This document shows positions 45,386 to 52,750 of a stretch of 64,000 bases of DNA, one piece after another. Source of the stretch: Streptomyces jeddahensis. Lineage in GTDB: Bacteria > Actinomycetota > Actinomycetes > Streptomycetales > Streptomycetaceae. A model generated the notes under the pieces. That model was not told the DNA's origin, ran no database searches, and was given only the letters and a program-made list of their open reading frames with translations. Location: the NCBI RefSeq assembly GCF_001642995.1, contig NZ_LOHS01000107.1, forward strand, positions 40,634 through 104,633, in the 5' to 3' direction. Position 1 is the first letter of the stretch, and every line of letters begins with the position of its first letter. The position numbers and the translations under genes were made by a program.

Positions 45386-45936
45386 CGCAGCAGCCCCTTC
45401 ATCTCGATGATGGGGAGCGCCTTGAGCGCCGCCTCCTCCGCCTCCCGCGCCGCCTCCTCGGCGTTCACGCCGAGCTTGGAGGTCTGGATCTTCTGGTGGA
45501 GCTTGAGGATCGCGTCCATCAGCATCTCGGGCCGCGGCGGGCAGCCGGGCAGGTAGATGTCGACGGGGACGACGTGGTCGACGCCCTGCACGATCGCGTA
45601 GTTGTTGAACATGCCGCCGGACGAAGCGCAGACGCCCATGGAGATGACCCACTTGGGGTTCGGCATCTGGTCGTAGACCTGCCGCAGCACGGGCGCCATC
45701 TTCTGGCTCACCCGGCCGGCCACGATCATCAGGTCGGCCTGGCGCGGCGAGCCGCGGAAGACCTCCATGCCGAAGCGGGCCAGGTCGTAGCGCCCCGCGC
45801 CGGTCGTCATCATCTCGATGGCGCAGCAGGCCAGGCCGAAGGTGGCCGGGAAGACGGACGACTTGCGCACCCAGCCCGCAGCCTGTTCGACGGTGGTCAG
45901 CAGAAAACCGCTCGGCAGTTTCTCTTCGAGTCCCAT
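45382..45936 (-). CDS. nuoB: NADH-quinone oxidoreductase subunit B
   Basis: A 184-residue subunit carrying cluster N2, the final electron donor to quinone: tandem cysteines in FGLACCAIEMM, Cys in GVCASSGGMFNNYAIVQGVD and in LPGCPPRPE. Starts 36 bases after nuoA, the only sizeable gap within the operon. Confidence 0.97.
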   Translation of the reverse strand: MGLEEKLPSGFLLTTVEQAAGWVRKSSVFPATFGLACCAIEMMTTGAGRYDLARFGMEVFRGSPRQADLMIVAGRVSQKMAPVLRQVYDQMPNPKWVISMGVCASSGGMFNNYAIVQGVDHVVPVDIYLPGCPPRPEMLMDAILKLHQKIQTSKLGVNAEEAAREAEEAALKALPIIEMKGLLR

Positions 45937-45972
45937 TAGTGGCCCCTCAGACCCCTTTGTCCCTTGCGCGTG

Positions 45973-46332
45973 TCAGTCCCAGTCCAGGCCGCCGCGCCGC
46001 CACACGTACGCGTAGGCGACGAAGACGGTGAGCACGAAGAGCAGCATCTCCACGAGCCCGAAAAGACCCAGGGCGTCGAAGGTGACGGCCCAGGGGTACA
46101 GAAAGACGATCTCGATGTCGAAAATGATGAAGAGCATCGCCGTCAGGTAGTACTTGATCGGGAATCGTCCGCCGCCCGCCGGTGTCGGCGTCGGCTCGAT
46201 ACCGCACTCGTAGGCCTCGAGCTTGGCCCGGTTGTAGCGCTTTGGACCGACAAGCGTGGCCATCACCACGGAGAAGATCGCAAAGCCTGCCCCGAGGGCT
46301 CCCAGTACGAGGATGGGCGCATACGCGTTCAT
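45973..46332 (-). CDS. nuoA: NADH-quinone oxidoreductase subunit A
   Basis: A 119-residue subunit with three membrane helices, the loop Cys in KLEAYECGIEPTPTPAGGGR and EIVFLYPWAV in the third helix region. First gene of the 14-gene nuo operon (A to N, minus strand). Promoter lies in 46333-46510, with a Rex-type site at 46491-46506. Confidence 0.96.
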   Translation of the reverse strand: MNAYAPILVLGALGAGFAIFSVVMATLVGPKRYNRAKLEAYECGIEPTPTPAGGGRFPIKYYLTAMLFIIFDIEIVFLYPWAVTFDALGLFGLVEMLLFVLTVFVAYAYVWRRGGLDWD

Positions 46333-47105
46333 CGCTCGTCGCTCCTCTCAGTCGGCACTGACTGTTTCGGCGGCGCCGAGCTGCTTCCCGCTCCAGTCAC
46401 ACATGTCCCGCAGACCCCATCGGCCCCAGAGGCTCCGGAAGCCCCGGACTGACTCACAAGTCCCGTACGGACCCGCGGAGATCGTGTACATGTGAAGCAG
46501 GTCACAAGCCCAGCTGCCACGCATCCTATGCCTGTGGGTCTGTGATCTGCGACACGGGGTGCGCCACGGACTTTGTGATCTCCACCACCCGTCGAAGGAT
46601 CATGAAGTCGGATGAGCAGTGATCTTCACACCCGAAGCGCCTGAGTGATCACCAGAGGTGACATCTTGACCCGTTTTCCCAGGTGGAAGCGGCGGGCGCT
46701 TTATCAAGCGCAGGAAGTCCACAGCAAATTGGCTCTGGACGCGTCCGCCTGATAGTGAAGCGCGCCCCCGTGCGGGCGGGGCAAGGGTGGACGGCCGTCG
46801 AACGCGTGCATCCGTTCACGAGCCGGACGCGCCTACGACAGTGACCGTTCCGTGACCTGTACCACACGGCCGGGCGGCGTGAAGGAACCGGGCTTGGCCA
46901 ACAGCCCCAACCAGTGGTAAGTGGCGGGCAATTCGGACGTAATAGCGAAAGACCGTGATCACAGGCCCGATCGACTGCGCCCGCAATGTCCGTTACGGCG
47001 TCAATAAAGAGCGACACGCCCGGGATTCGGTGTCCGAAATGAGCAACTGTGGCGGACCACACGTTTCTTGAAGGTAACGGGGAGTCCCTGATAGCGCTTT
47101 TACAC
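46333..47105. other. Long divergent intergenic region between nuoA and the NlpC/P60 gene
   Basis: A 773-base stretch with no convincing gene. It carries the nuo promoter and Rex-like operator at its left, two copies of TGTGATCT near 46540 and 46575, and at its right the long upstream region of the NlpC/P60 gene, more AT-rich near 46930-47050 (AATAGCGAAAG, TCAATAAAGAGCG). I looked for a c-di-AMP (ydaO-type) riboswitch, which precedes some Streptomyces wall-hydrolase genes, and did not recognise its conserved core. Confidence 0.5.
46491..46506. promoter_or_regulatory. Rex-type operator upstream of nuoA
   Basis: TGTGAAGCAGGTCACA has the perfect TGTGA-N6-TCACA form of the Rex site described in Streptomyces (consensus TGTGAACNNNTTCACA), matching 14 of the 16 positions or nearly so. 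It lies about 160 bases before the nuoA start codon, flanked by CA and AG. Rex senses NADH/NAD and represses respiratory genes until NADH accumulates, and nuo is a known type of target. Binding here is inferred. Confidence 0.72.
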
Positions 47106-47894
47106 ATGTCCCACACCGCTCACATACCCAGCCACCGGAAGCCCCGCCGCGGCGCGTCGAAGCTCGCACTGCGCGCCGGAGTTGCCGGTGGCGTCCTCAG
47201 CACCCTGGCAGTGGCCGGTGCGTCCGGGCCGGCGACCGCCGCCGAGCCCGTGACCGAGACCATCGAGCTGCCCACGCTCTCCATCGACCTGTCCACGCAG
47301 GTCGCCCAGTCCGCGGACGCCACCCAGCAGGCGGCAGACCGCTACGAGCTGCTGGCGGAACAGGACGCGGCCGCCGCGAAGGCCGCGAAGCAGGCCAAGA
47401 AGGACCTCGCCGAGGCCAAGCGCAAGGCGGAGGCCAAGAAGAAGGCCGAGGCCGAGCGCAAGGCCGCCGAGGAGCGCGCATCGCGGTCCTCCGCACGCAC
47501 CGTCCTGGCGGCCTCCTCCGACGTCGCCGCGCCCGCCAGCGGCAGCGTCGCGACCGTCATCAGCTTCCTCAAGGCCCAGGTGGGCGACGCATACGTCATG
47601 GGCGCCACCGGCCCCAACGCCTGGGACTGCTCCAGCCTCGTCCAGGCCGCCTTCAGGCAGGTCGGTGTGGACCTTCCCCGCGTCTCGCAGGACCAGTCGA
47701 CGGTCGGCACCGAGGTCTCCCTCTCGAACCTCCAGGTCGGCGACATCCTCTACTGGGGCTCGAAGGGGTCCGCGTACCACACCGGTGTCTACATCGGCAA
47801 CGGCCAGTACCTGGACGCCGCCAACCCCTCCAAGGGCGTTGTCATCCAGGATCTGTCGGGTTACCCGGCGACCGGCGCGGTCCGCGTGCTCTGA
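47106..47894 (+). CDS. Secreted NlpC/P60 cell-wall hydrolase
   Basis: A 262-residue exported endopeptidase. The signal peptide is RRGASKLALRAGVAGGVLST to about residue 46 (ATAAEP). Residues 65-130 form a coiled coil rich in Ala, Lys and Glu. The NlpC/P60 catalytic domain occupies 145-262: WDCSSLVQ (Cys175), YHTGVYIG (His225) and a downstream polar residue complete the triad; GDILYWGSKGSAYHTG is typical. It should cut the stem peptide of peptidoglycan during growth or sporulation. The start is chosen by the signal peptide; GGGGAG is more than 20 bases away, so initiation is unclear and the 19-codon upstream extension (GTG 47049) cannot be excluded. Confidence 0.88.
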   Translation: MSHTAHIPSHRKPRRGASKLALRAGVAGGVLSTLAVAGASGPATAAEPVTETIELPTLSIDLSTQVAQSADATQQAADRYELLAEQDAAAAKAAKQAKKDLAEAKRKAEAKKKAEAERKAAEERASRSSARTVLAASSDVAAPASGSVATVISFLKAQVGDAYVMGATGPNAWDCSSLVQAAFRQVGVDLPRVSQDQSTVGTEVSLSNLQVGDILYWGSKGSAYHTGVYIGNGQYLDAANPSKGVVIQDLSGYPATGAVRVL

Positions 47895-47920
47895 GTTCCG
47901 GGCAGCCTCGGCTGCCTCTC

Positions 47921-47957
47921 TGGGCCGCGGCTTCCCGGACCGGGAAGCCGCGGCCCA
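47921..47957. terminator. Terminator after the NlpC/P60 gene
   Basis: A perfect 17-bp stem (TGGGCCGCGGCTTCCCG and CGGGAAGCCGCGGCCCA) with a 3-base loop, preceded by a smaller GGCAGCC/GGCTGCC hairpin (47901-47916). It separates the plus-strand NlpC gene from the convergent nucleotidyltransferase gene. Confidence 0.9.
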
Positions 47958-48027
47958 AAGGCATGTCCGGCCGCGGAACGGGTCGCTCTGAGCCCGTAGA
48001 ACGCCGCCGGGGACGTGCCGGTCCCGG

Positions 48028-48843
48028 TCAGGACGCGAGCCGTTCGCACACCTCGTGCGTCAGTTCCTCGGCGGCGTCGAGTGCCGCCGTGAGGGTGTCC
48101 GGGGTGGTGCCGAGTTCGGAGAACAGTGCGTGGGCGCGCTCGGCGAAGGCCGGTGGGGCGACGGCGAGTTCTCCCGCGGCTCGCACGGCGCCCTTCTCGT
48201 TGAGCACCCAGCACCCGGCGTGAGCGTGGAGGGCCTGCACGAGAACCCCCACCGCGCGGAAGAGGCACCCGGCCGTGTAGAAGGCGTCGCCGCGAGCCGC
48301 ACCCTTGCGGGCGCCGCCCACGATGAACGCCGCCTCCCACCGCGCGTTGGCGATGAGCGCTTCGCGCAGCGGCTGCGGGTAGCCGCGCGTCTGCTGCTGC
48401 AGGGCCCCCAGCTCACCACTGGGATCGGCGAGGACCCGCCCGAGGGCGACCTCGCCGACGTAGGCGTGGGAGTACACCCCCAGCGGGTGACCGGGCTGGG
48501 TGCCCACCTCGAAGTGCCCGGCCTGGCACTGCTGCCAGATACGGTGCACGCGGTCGAGATCGCGGTAGATCCAGTCGACGCGGTGGCCGTCGACCGTCAG
48601 CCAGGCCCCGCCGTCCACCCACGGTCCCCACCCGCCCGGCTCGGTCACCTCGACCGGCCCGCCGGTCAGCTCGGCCGCGAGCTCACGCAGTGCGGCGGTG
48701 TCCAGCGGCCGCCGGTAGTACAGGCCCAGGTCATAGTCCGAGTCAGGACTGTGCGCGCCCCTCGCCCGGCTCCCTCCCAGACACACCCCGACGACACCGC
48801 CGACGCCGGTCAGCCGTTCCGCGATCTCCACCAAGCGATCCAC
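48028..48843 (-). CDS. Nucleotidyltransferase-fold protein (aminoglycoside-adenylyltransferase-like)
   Basis: A 271-residue protein with the pol-beta-type nucleotidyltransferase signature GGSRARGAHSPDSDYDLG at about 23-40 (GS plus DxD metal ligands), then a helical C-terminal domain of the kind seen in ANT(9)/kanamycin nucleotidyltransferase relatives and uncharacterised environmental proteins. Could modify a small molecule, tRNA or protein with a nucleotide; substrate unknown. No signal peptide. Convergent with the NlpC gene; separated from the geranylgeranyl-reductase-family gene by 60 bases and not obviously co-transcribed. Confidence 0.82.
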   Translation of the reverse strand: MDRLVEIAERLTGVGGVVGVCLGGSRARGAHSPDSDYDLGLYYRRPLDTAALRELAAELTGGPVEVTEPGGWGPWVDGGAWLTVDGHRVDWIYRDLDRVHRIWQQCQAGHFEVGTQPGHPLGVYSHAYVGEVALGRVLADPSGELGALQQQTRGYPQPLREALIANARWEAAFIVGGARKGAARGDAFYTAGCLFRAVGVLVQALHAHAGCWVLNEKGAVRAAGELAVAPPAFAERAHALFSELGTTPDTLTAALDAAEELTHEVCERLAS

Positions 48844-48903
48844 GGCCTGGATTCTGCAGAACGGGACGACGAGCCGCGACCGGATTACCCGGGCGCCGGT
48901 GGC

Positions 48904-50196
48904 TCAGGCCTTCGGCGCGACCTTGGAAAGCCCGTTGATGATCCGGTCCATCGCGTCGCCGCCCGTCGGGTCCGTCAGGTTGGCGAGCAGCTTCAGCGTG
49001 AACTTCATCAGCAGTGGGTGCGTCAGACCGCGCTGCGTCGCCAGCTTCATGACCTTCGGGTTGCCGATGAGCTTCACGAAGGCGCGGCCCAGCGTGTAGT
49101 AGCCGCCGTAGGTCTCCTTGAGGATCTTCGGGTAGTTGTGGAGGGCGAGTTCGCGCTGGGCGGGCGTCGCGCGGGCGTGGGCCTGGACGATGACGTCGGC
49201 GGCGATCTGGCCGGACTCCATGGCGTACGCGATGCCCTCGCCGTTGAAGGGGTTCACCAGGCCGCCCGCGTCGCCGACGAGAAGCAGGCCCTTGGTGTAG
49301 TGCGGCTGGCGGTTGAAGGCCATCGGAAGGGCCGCGCCGCGGATCGGGGTGGTCATGTTCTCCGGTACGTAGCCCCACTCCTCCGGCATCGACGCGCACC
49401 AGGCCTTGAGCACCTCGCGCCAGTCCAGCTCCTTGAAGGAGGCGGAGGTGTTGAGGACGCCGAGGCCGACGTTCGACGTGCCGTCGCCCATACCGAAGAT
49501 CCAGCCGTAGCCCGGCAGCAGCCGGTCCTCGCCCGGGCCGCGCCGGTCCCACAGCTCCAGCCAGGACTCCAGGTAGTCGTCGTCGTGGCGGGGCGAGGTG
49601 AAGTACGTCCGCACCGCGACGCCCATCGGGCGGTCCTCGCGGCGGTGCAGCCCCATGGCCAGGGACAGTCGGGTCGAGTTGCCGTCTGCCGCCACGACCA
49701 GCGGCGCGTGGAACGTGACGTCCCGCTTCTCCCCCGAGTCGCCGAGCTTGGCGTGCACGCCCGTGATGTGGCCGGTGCGGTCGTCCACGATCGGCGCGCC
49801 GACATTGCACTGCTCGTACAGCCGCGCGCCCGCCTTCTGCGCCTGTCGCGCCAGCTGCTCGTCGAAGTCGTCGCGCTTGCGTACGAGCCCGTAGTCCGGG
49901 TACGAGGCCAGATCCGGCCAGTCCAGCTGCAGCCGCACGCCGCCGCCGATGATGCGCAGACCCTTGTTGCGCAGCCAGCCCGCCTCTTCGGAGATGTCGA
50001 TGCCCATCGCCACGAGCTGCTTGGTGGCCCGGGGCGTCAGCCCGTCACCGCACACCTTTTCGCGCGGGAATGCCGTCTTCTCCAGGAGGAGGACGTCGAG
50101 TCCGGCCTTCGCCAGGTAGTACGCGGTGGTGGAACCGGCTGGCCCGGCCCCGACGACGATCACATCAGCGGTGTGTTCGGTGACGGGCTCGGTCAC
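48904..50196 (-). CDS. Geranylgeranyl reductase family FAD-dependent oxidoreductase (probable menaquinone reductase)
   Basis: A 430-residue flavoprotein. DVIVVGAGPAGSTTAYYLAK (11-30) binds FAD; CGDGLTPRATKQL is the family CGDG motif; LLVGDAGGLVNPFNGEGIAY is the second FAD block with the active-site region. Family members saturate prenyl chains; MenJ of mycobacteria reduces a menaquinone side-chain double bond and Streptomyces menaquinones are partly saturated, so that role is likely here, next to nuo and menG. GTG 50196 has GGGGAG upstream. A last hydrophobic/helical segment may associate with the membrane. Confidence 0.83.
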   Translation of the reverse strand: MTEPVTEHTADVIVVGAGPAGSTTAYYLAKAGLDVLLLEKTAFPREKVCGDGLTPRATKQLVAMGIDISEEAGWLRNKGLRIIGGGVRLQLDWPDLASYPDYGLVRKRDDFDEQLARQAQKAGARLYEQCNVGAPIVDDRTGHITGVHAKLGDSGEKRDVTFHAPLVVAADGNSTRLSLAMGLHRREDRPMGVAVRTYFTSPRHDDDYLESWLELWDRRGPGEDRLLPGYGWIFGMGDGTSNVGLGVLNTSASFKELDWREVLKAWCASMPEEWGYVPENMTTPIRGAALPMAFNRQPHYTKGLLLVGDAGGLVNPFNGEGIAYAMESGQIAADVIVQAHARATPAQRELALHNYPKILKETYGGYYTLGRAFVKLIGNPKVMKLATQRGLTHPLLMKFTLKLLANLTDPTGGDAMDRIINGLSKVAPKA

Positions 50197-50293
50197 AGCG
50201 GGATCTCCCCAAGACTCGAAATCTGCGTGCTGGATGGCACCGGATACGGGCAGTCTATTCAGCAGCACAGATCACCCAGCCGAAGGGCCGCCC

Positions 50294-50809
50294 GTGAACC
50301 GAGCTCTCCCCGTCGTACAGCTGCGCGTCCCGACCGACGAGGACGCCTTCGCCTGGCACCGGGTCTTCGACCACCCGGACGTGATGGAGTTCCACGGCGG
50401 CCGGTCGGCCGAGCTGTCCGTGTACGAGGAGTTGACGGCCCGGCAGCGCAAGCACGACGCGGAGCACGGCTTCTGCTTCTGGACGATGCTCGACGAGGAG
50501 CGCTTCCCCGGCGAGGTGCTGGGCTTCACGGGAGCCCAGCCCTGGCCGCACGCGTGGGGGCCGAAGGGCGAGATCGAGATCGGCTGGCGGCTCGGCCGGG
50601 CGTACTGGGGTATGGGGTACGCGACGGCGGCCGCGCAGGCGACGCTGGAACGGTTGCGGGCGGCGGGCGTCCGCAGCGTCGTGGCCATGGTCGACGCGCG
50701 CAACGAACGCTCGATCGCGGTGACGCGGCGGCTCGGCATGGAGCTCGCCGAGACGTTCACGACACCCGCGTCGAAGCAGCAGGGGCACTGCTTCCGGCTG
50801 GAGCTCTAG
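50294..50809 (+). CDS. GNAT acetyltransferase, RimJ/RimL type
   Basis: A 171-residue protein with a full GNAT fold: LRVPTDEDAFAWHRVFDHPD, GEIEIGWRLGRAYWGMGYAT (acetyl-CoA pyrophosphate loop WGMGYATAAAQ) and VDARNERSIAVTRRLGMELA. RimJ/RimL relatives acetylate protein N termini or small amines; substrate unknown. GTG 50294 is chosen because the first strand starts there. Divergent from the reductase gene; likely monocistronic. Confidence 0.87.
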   Translation: MNRALPVVQLRVPTDEDAFAWHRVFDHPDVMEFHGGRSAELSVYEELTARQRKHDAEHGFCFWTMLDEERFPGEVLGFTGAQPWPHAWGPKGEIEIGWRLGRAYWGMGYATAAAQATLERLRAAGVRSVVAMVDARNERSIAVTRRLGMELAETFTTPASKQQGHCFRLEL

Positions 50810-50934
50810 GCGCTCCGCTGGGAGTGCCGCATATCGATACAGCCGTGCGCCCCTTCAGGGCGCGGGCATCCCTGACGGTTCCGGGATGCCCGGTTTGGGG
50901 TCTACCCTTCCGGTACCGCTGGGGGGTGACGTCC

Positions 50935-51279
50935 GTGCGCCTTACGCCCAAGACACCCGAAGTGCGCGTACCGCGGCTGGTCGGCCTGATGGCCGTGGAC
51001 GCGCGCGCAAGAGCCGAGGCCGGCGGTGTGCTGCTGGCGGCTCCGGACCGGCCCGACTTCCATCTGACCGTCGTCGACTACGTGGTGCGGCAGTACCCGC
51101 TGCCGGGCGTCGAGGTGCCCCGCGGCGCCGTCGTCACCGTCTGGTTCGACCTCGGCGACGGTGAGGGCGGCGGCGGTGCGGGCGTACGGGAACCGCGCCG
51201 TCCAGGCCCGCCGGCCGGCGGCCTGTACCGGGAGCTCGACGAGCCGGGCGAGCCGTTCGAGGCGCTGCGGCCTGCGTGA
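50935..51279 (+). CDS. Small PASTA-domain protein
   Basis: A 114-residue protein, apparently a single PASTA domain (VRVPRLVGLMAVDARARAEA, VVDYVVRQYPLPGVEVPRGA, VVTVWFD) followed by a Gly/Pro-rich tail. PASTA domains bind the D-Ala-linked peptide of peptidoglycan when displayed on Ser/Thr kinases or PBPs; this one has no signal peptide or membrane segment, so its ligand is unclear. GTG 50935 is preferred because GGGGGG lies eight bases upstream; GTG 50926 is an alternative. It follows the GNAT gene on the same strand with a 125-base gap. Confidence 0.7.
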   Translation: MRLTPKTPEVRVPRLVGLMAVDARARAEAGGVLLAAPDRPDFHLTVVDYVVRQYPLPGVEVPRGAVVTVWFDLGDGEGGGGAGVREPRRPGPPAGGLYRELDEPGEPFEALRPA

Positions 51280-51347
51280 TTCCGGCCTGGGGTGATTCCG
51301 CCTGCCTTGCGCTTGACCGGCTTCGGGTGCCGCCGGCCGTCCTGCGC

Positions 51348-52037
51348 CTACTTGACGCCGCGGTGCAGCGCCACGATCCCGCCCGTCAGATTGCGCCACG
51401 CCACCTTCTGCCAGCCCGCCTTCTGCAGCCGCTGCGCGAGCGCGGGCTGGTCGGGCCAGGCGCGGATGGACTCGGCGAGATAGACGTACGCGTCGGGGTT
51501 GGACGACACGGCGCGGGCGACGGGCGGCAGGGCGCGCATCAGGTACTCGGTGTAGACGGTGCGGAACGGCGCCCAGGTCGGGTGCGAGAACTCGCAGATC
51601 ACGACCCGGCCGCCCGGCTTCGTCACGCGGTACAGCTCGCGCAGCGCGGCGTCCGTGTCCTGGACGTTGCGCAGCCCGAAGGAGATCGTCACCGCGTCGA
51701 AGGTGTCGTCCCGGAACGGCAGCTTCGTCGCGTCGCCTGCCGTGAACGGCATCCAGGGATGGCGCCGCTTGCCGACCTGCAGCATGCCGAGCGAGAAGTC
51801 GCAGGGCACGACGTACGCGCCGGTCTGCGCGAACGGCAGCGAGGACGTCGCCGTACCGGCGGCCAGGTCCAGGATCTTCTGCGCGGGCCGGGCGTCGACG
51901 GCCTTCGCGACCTCCTTGCGCCACAGCCGGGCCTGACCCAGGGACAGCACGTCGTTGGTGAGGTCGTACCGTTCCGCCACGCCGTCGAACATCGAGGCGA
52001 CTTCGTGCGGCTGCTTGTCCAGGGATGCGCGGGTCAC
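51348..52037 (-). CDS. menG: Demethylmenaquinone methyltransferase
   Basis: A 229-residue class I methyltransferase of the UbiE/MenG family. MFDGVAERYDLTNDVLSLGQ is the family signature, ILDLAAGTATSS the SAM-binding motif I, and FGLRNVQDTDAALRELYRVT plus the C-terminal WRNLTGGIVALHRG are conserved. It methylates demethylmenaquinone to menaquinone. GTG 52037 (MTRASLDKQPHE) is the usual start of Streptomyces orthologues; an ATG at 52046 is possible. The gene is the last of a minus-strand run with the amidohydrolase-like and mqnC genes. Confidence 0.93.
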   Translation of the reverse strand: MTRASLDKQPHEVASMFDGVAERYDLTNDVLSLGQARLWRKEVAKAVDARPAQKILDLAAGTATSSLPFAQTGAYVVPCDFSLGMLQVGKRRHPWMPFTAGDATKLPFRDDTFDAVTISFGLRNVQDTDAALRELYRVTKPGGRVVICEFSHPTWAPFRTVYTEYLMRALPPVARAVSSNPDAYVYLAESIRAWPDQPALAQRLQKAGWQKVAWRNLTGGIVALHRGVK

Positions 52038-52124
52038 GGTGCCCATTGTGGCAGTACGGGCCGGGCAGACCTCAGGCACCCGGCCCGTACGGCCTCCTCC
52101 GTCGGGCCGAACCGGTCGGGCCCC

Positions 52125-52736
52125 CTACCGGCGCCGGTACACGAGCCGCCCGTCGATGACGGTCGCCACGCACGTCGCGCTGCCCGACTCGGCAAGCTCC
52201 GCCTCGTTCCGCACATCGAAGACCGCGAACCGCGCCGGCCCACCCACGGCCAACCGGGGCATCCACACCACCGGACGGCCCGTGGCCCACGGGTCGAGCG
52301 CGGGCACCCCTGGCCCCGGCTCCGTCCGCCCGGCCATCACGAGACCGGCCCTTCGTACGGCATCGAGCACGGCACGGTTGCGCAGTTGCCCGCCCACCGC
52401 GACCGTGCCGTGGGCCAGCATGCGCTGCACCCCGCGCCGTGCGCTCGCGCCCCGGCGTGCCTCGTCCGCGCCGAACACGGCCTGGGCGGCCGCCCCGGTG
52501 AGCAGCTCGGACCCCAACTCCCCTGCCTCGCGGGGGTCCGGGTGGTAGGTCTGCTCGAGCAGTTCGGGACCGTACGGGTTGAGCAGTCCGGGCGTGAGGA
52601 TGCCGGGCCATCGCCGCACCCGTGCCTGGGGACGGGCGGCGGTCAGTTCCTCGTACGGCCCGACGGCCACGACGGTGTTCCTCTCGACCGCGACGGCGAG
52701 GTCCGGCGATGCCTCGGCCACGTGAATCGTCAGCAT
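52125..52736 (-). CDS. Degenerate amidohydrolase-like (imidazolonepropionase-type) protein
   Basis: A 203-residue protein. The start MLTIHVAEASPDLAVAVERN and the end CVATVIDGRLVYRRR are the two halves of the beta-sandwich of metal-dependent amidohydrolases, and RWPGILTPGLLNPYG is where the metal-binding PGLIDxHxH should be; here HxH is replaced by NPYG. The TIM-barrel portion is only about 100 residues, so most of the catalytic barrel and its metal ligands are missing. Unlikely to be an active amidohydrolase. It lies between mqnC (15 bases) and menG on the same strand. It may be a diverged relative of aminofutalosine deaminases, amidohydrolases of the same pathway, or a structural or binding remnant. 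Confidence 0.7.
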   Translation of the reverse strand: MLTIHVAEASPDLAVAVERNTVVAVGPYEELTAARPQARVRRWPGILTPGLLNPYGPELLEQTYHPDPREAGELGSELLTGAAAQAVFGADEARRGASARRGVQRMLAHGTVAVGGQLRNRAVLDAVRRAGLVMAGRTEPGPGVPALDPWATGRPVVWMPRLAVGGPARFAVFDVRNEAELAESGSATCVATVIDGRLVYRRR

Positions 52737-52750
52737 CGCCGGAGAGGGCC

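Noticed and set aside
46640..47105. ydaO-type c-di-AMP riboswitch upstream of the NlpC/P60 gene
   Set aside because: The genomic position is suggestive, but I could not recognise the conserved riboswitch core by eye.
50126..50293. Earlier start for the plus-strand GNAT at 50126
   Set aside because: The added 56 residues overlap the divergent reductase gene and do not resemble GNAT sequence; GTG 50294 begins at the first GNAT strand.
48055..51279. A 1074-codon open frame on the plus strand spanning several genes
   Set aside because: It lies antisense to the nucleotidyltransferase and reductase genes, has Arg/Gly/Val-rich composition, no ribosome site or family resemblance. Only its last 114 codons (PASTA protein, 50935-51279) look real. 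Such long shadows are normal in GC-rich DNA.
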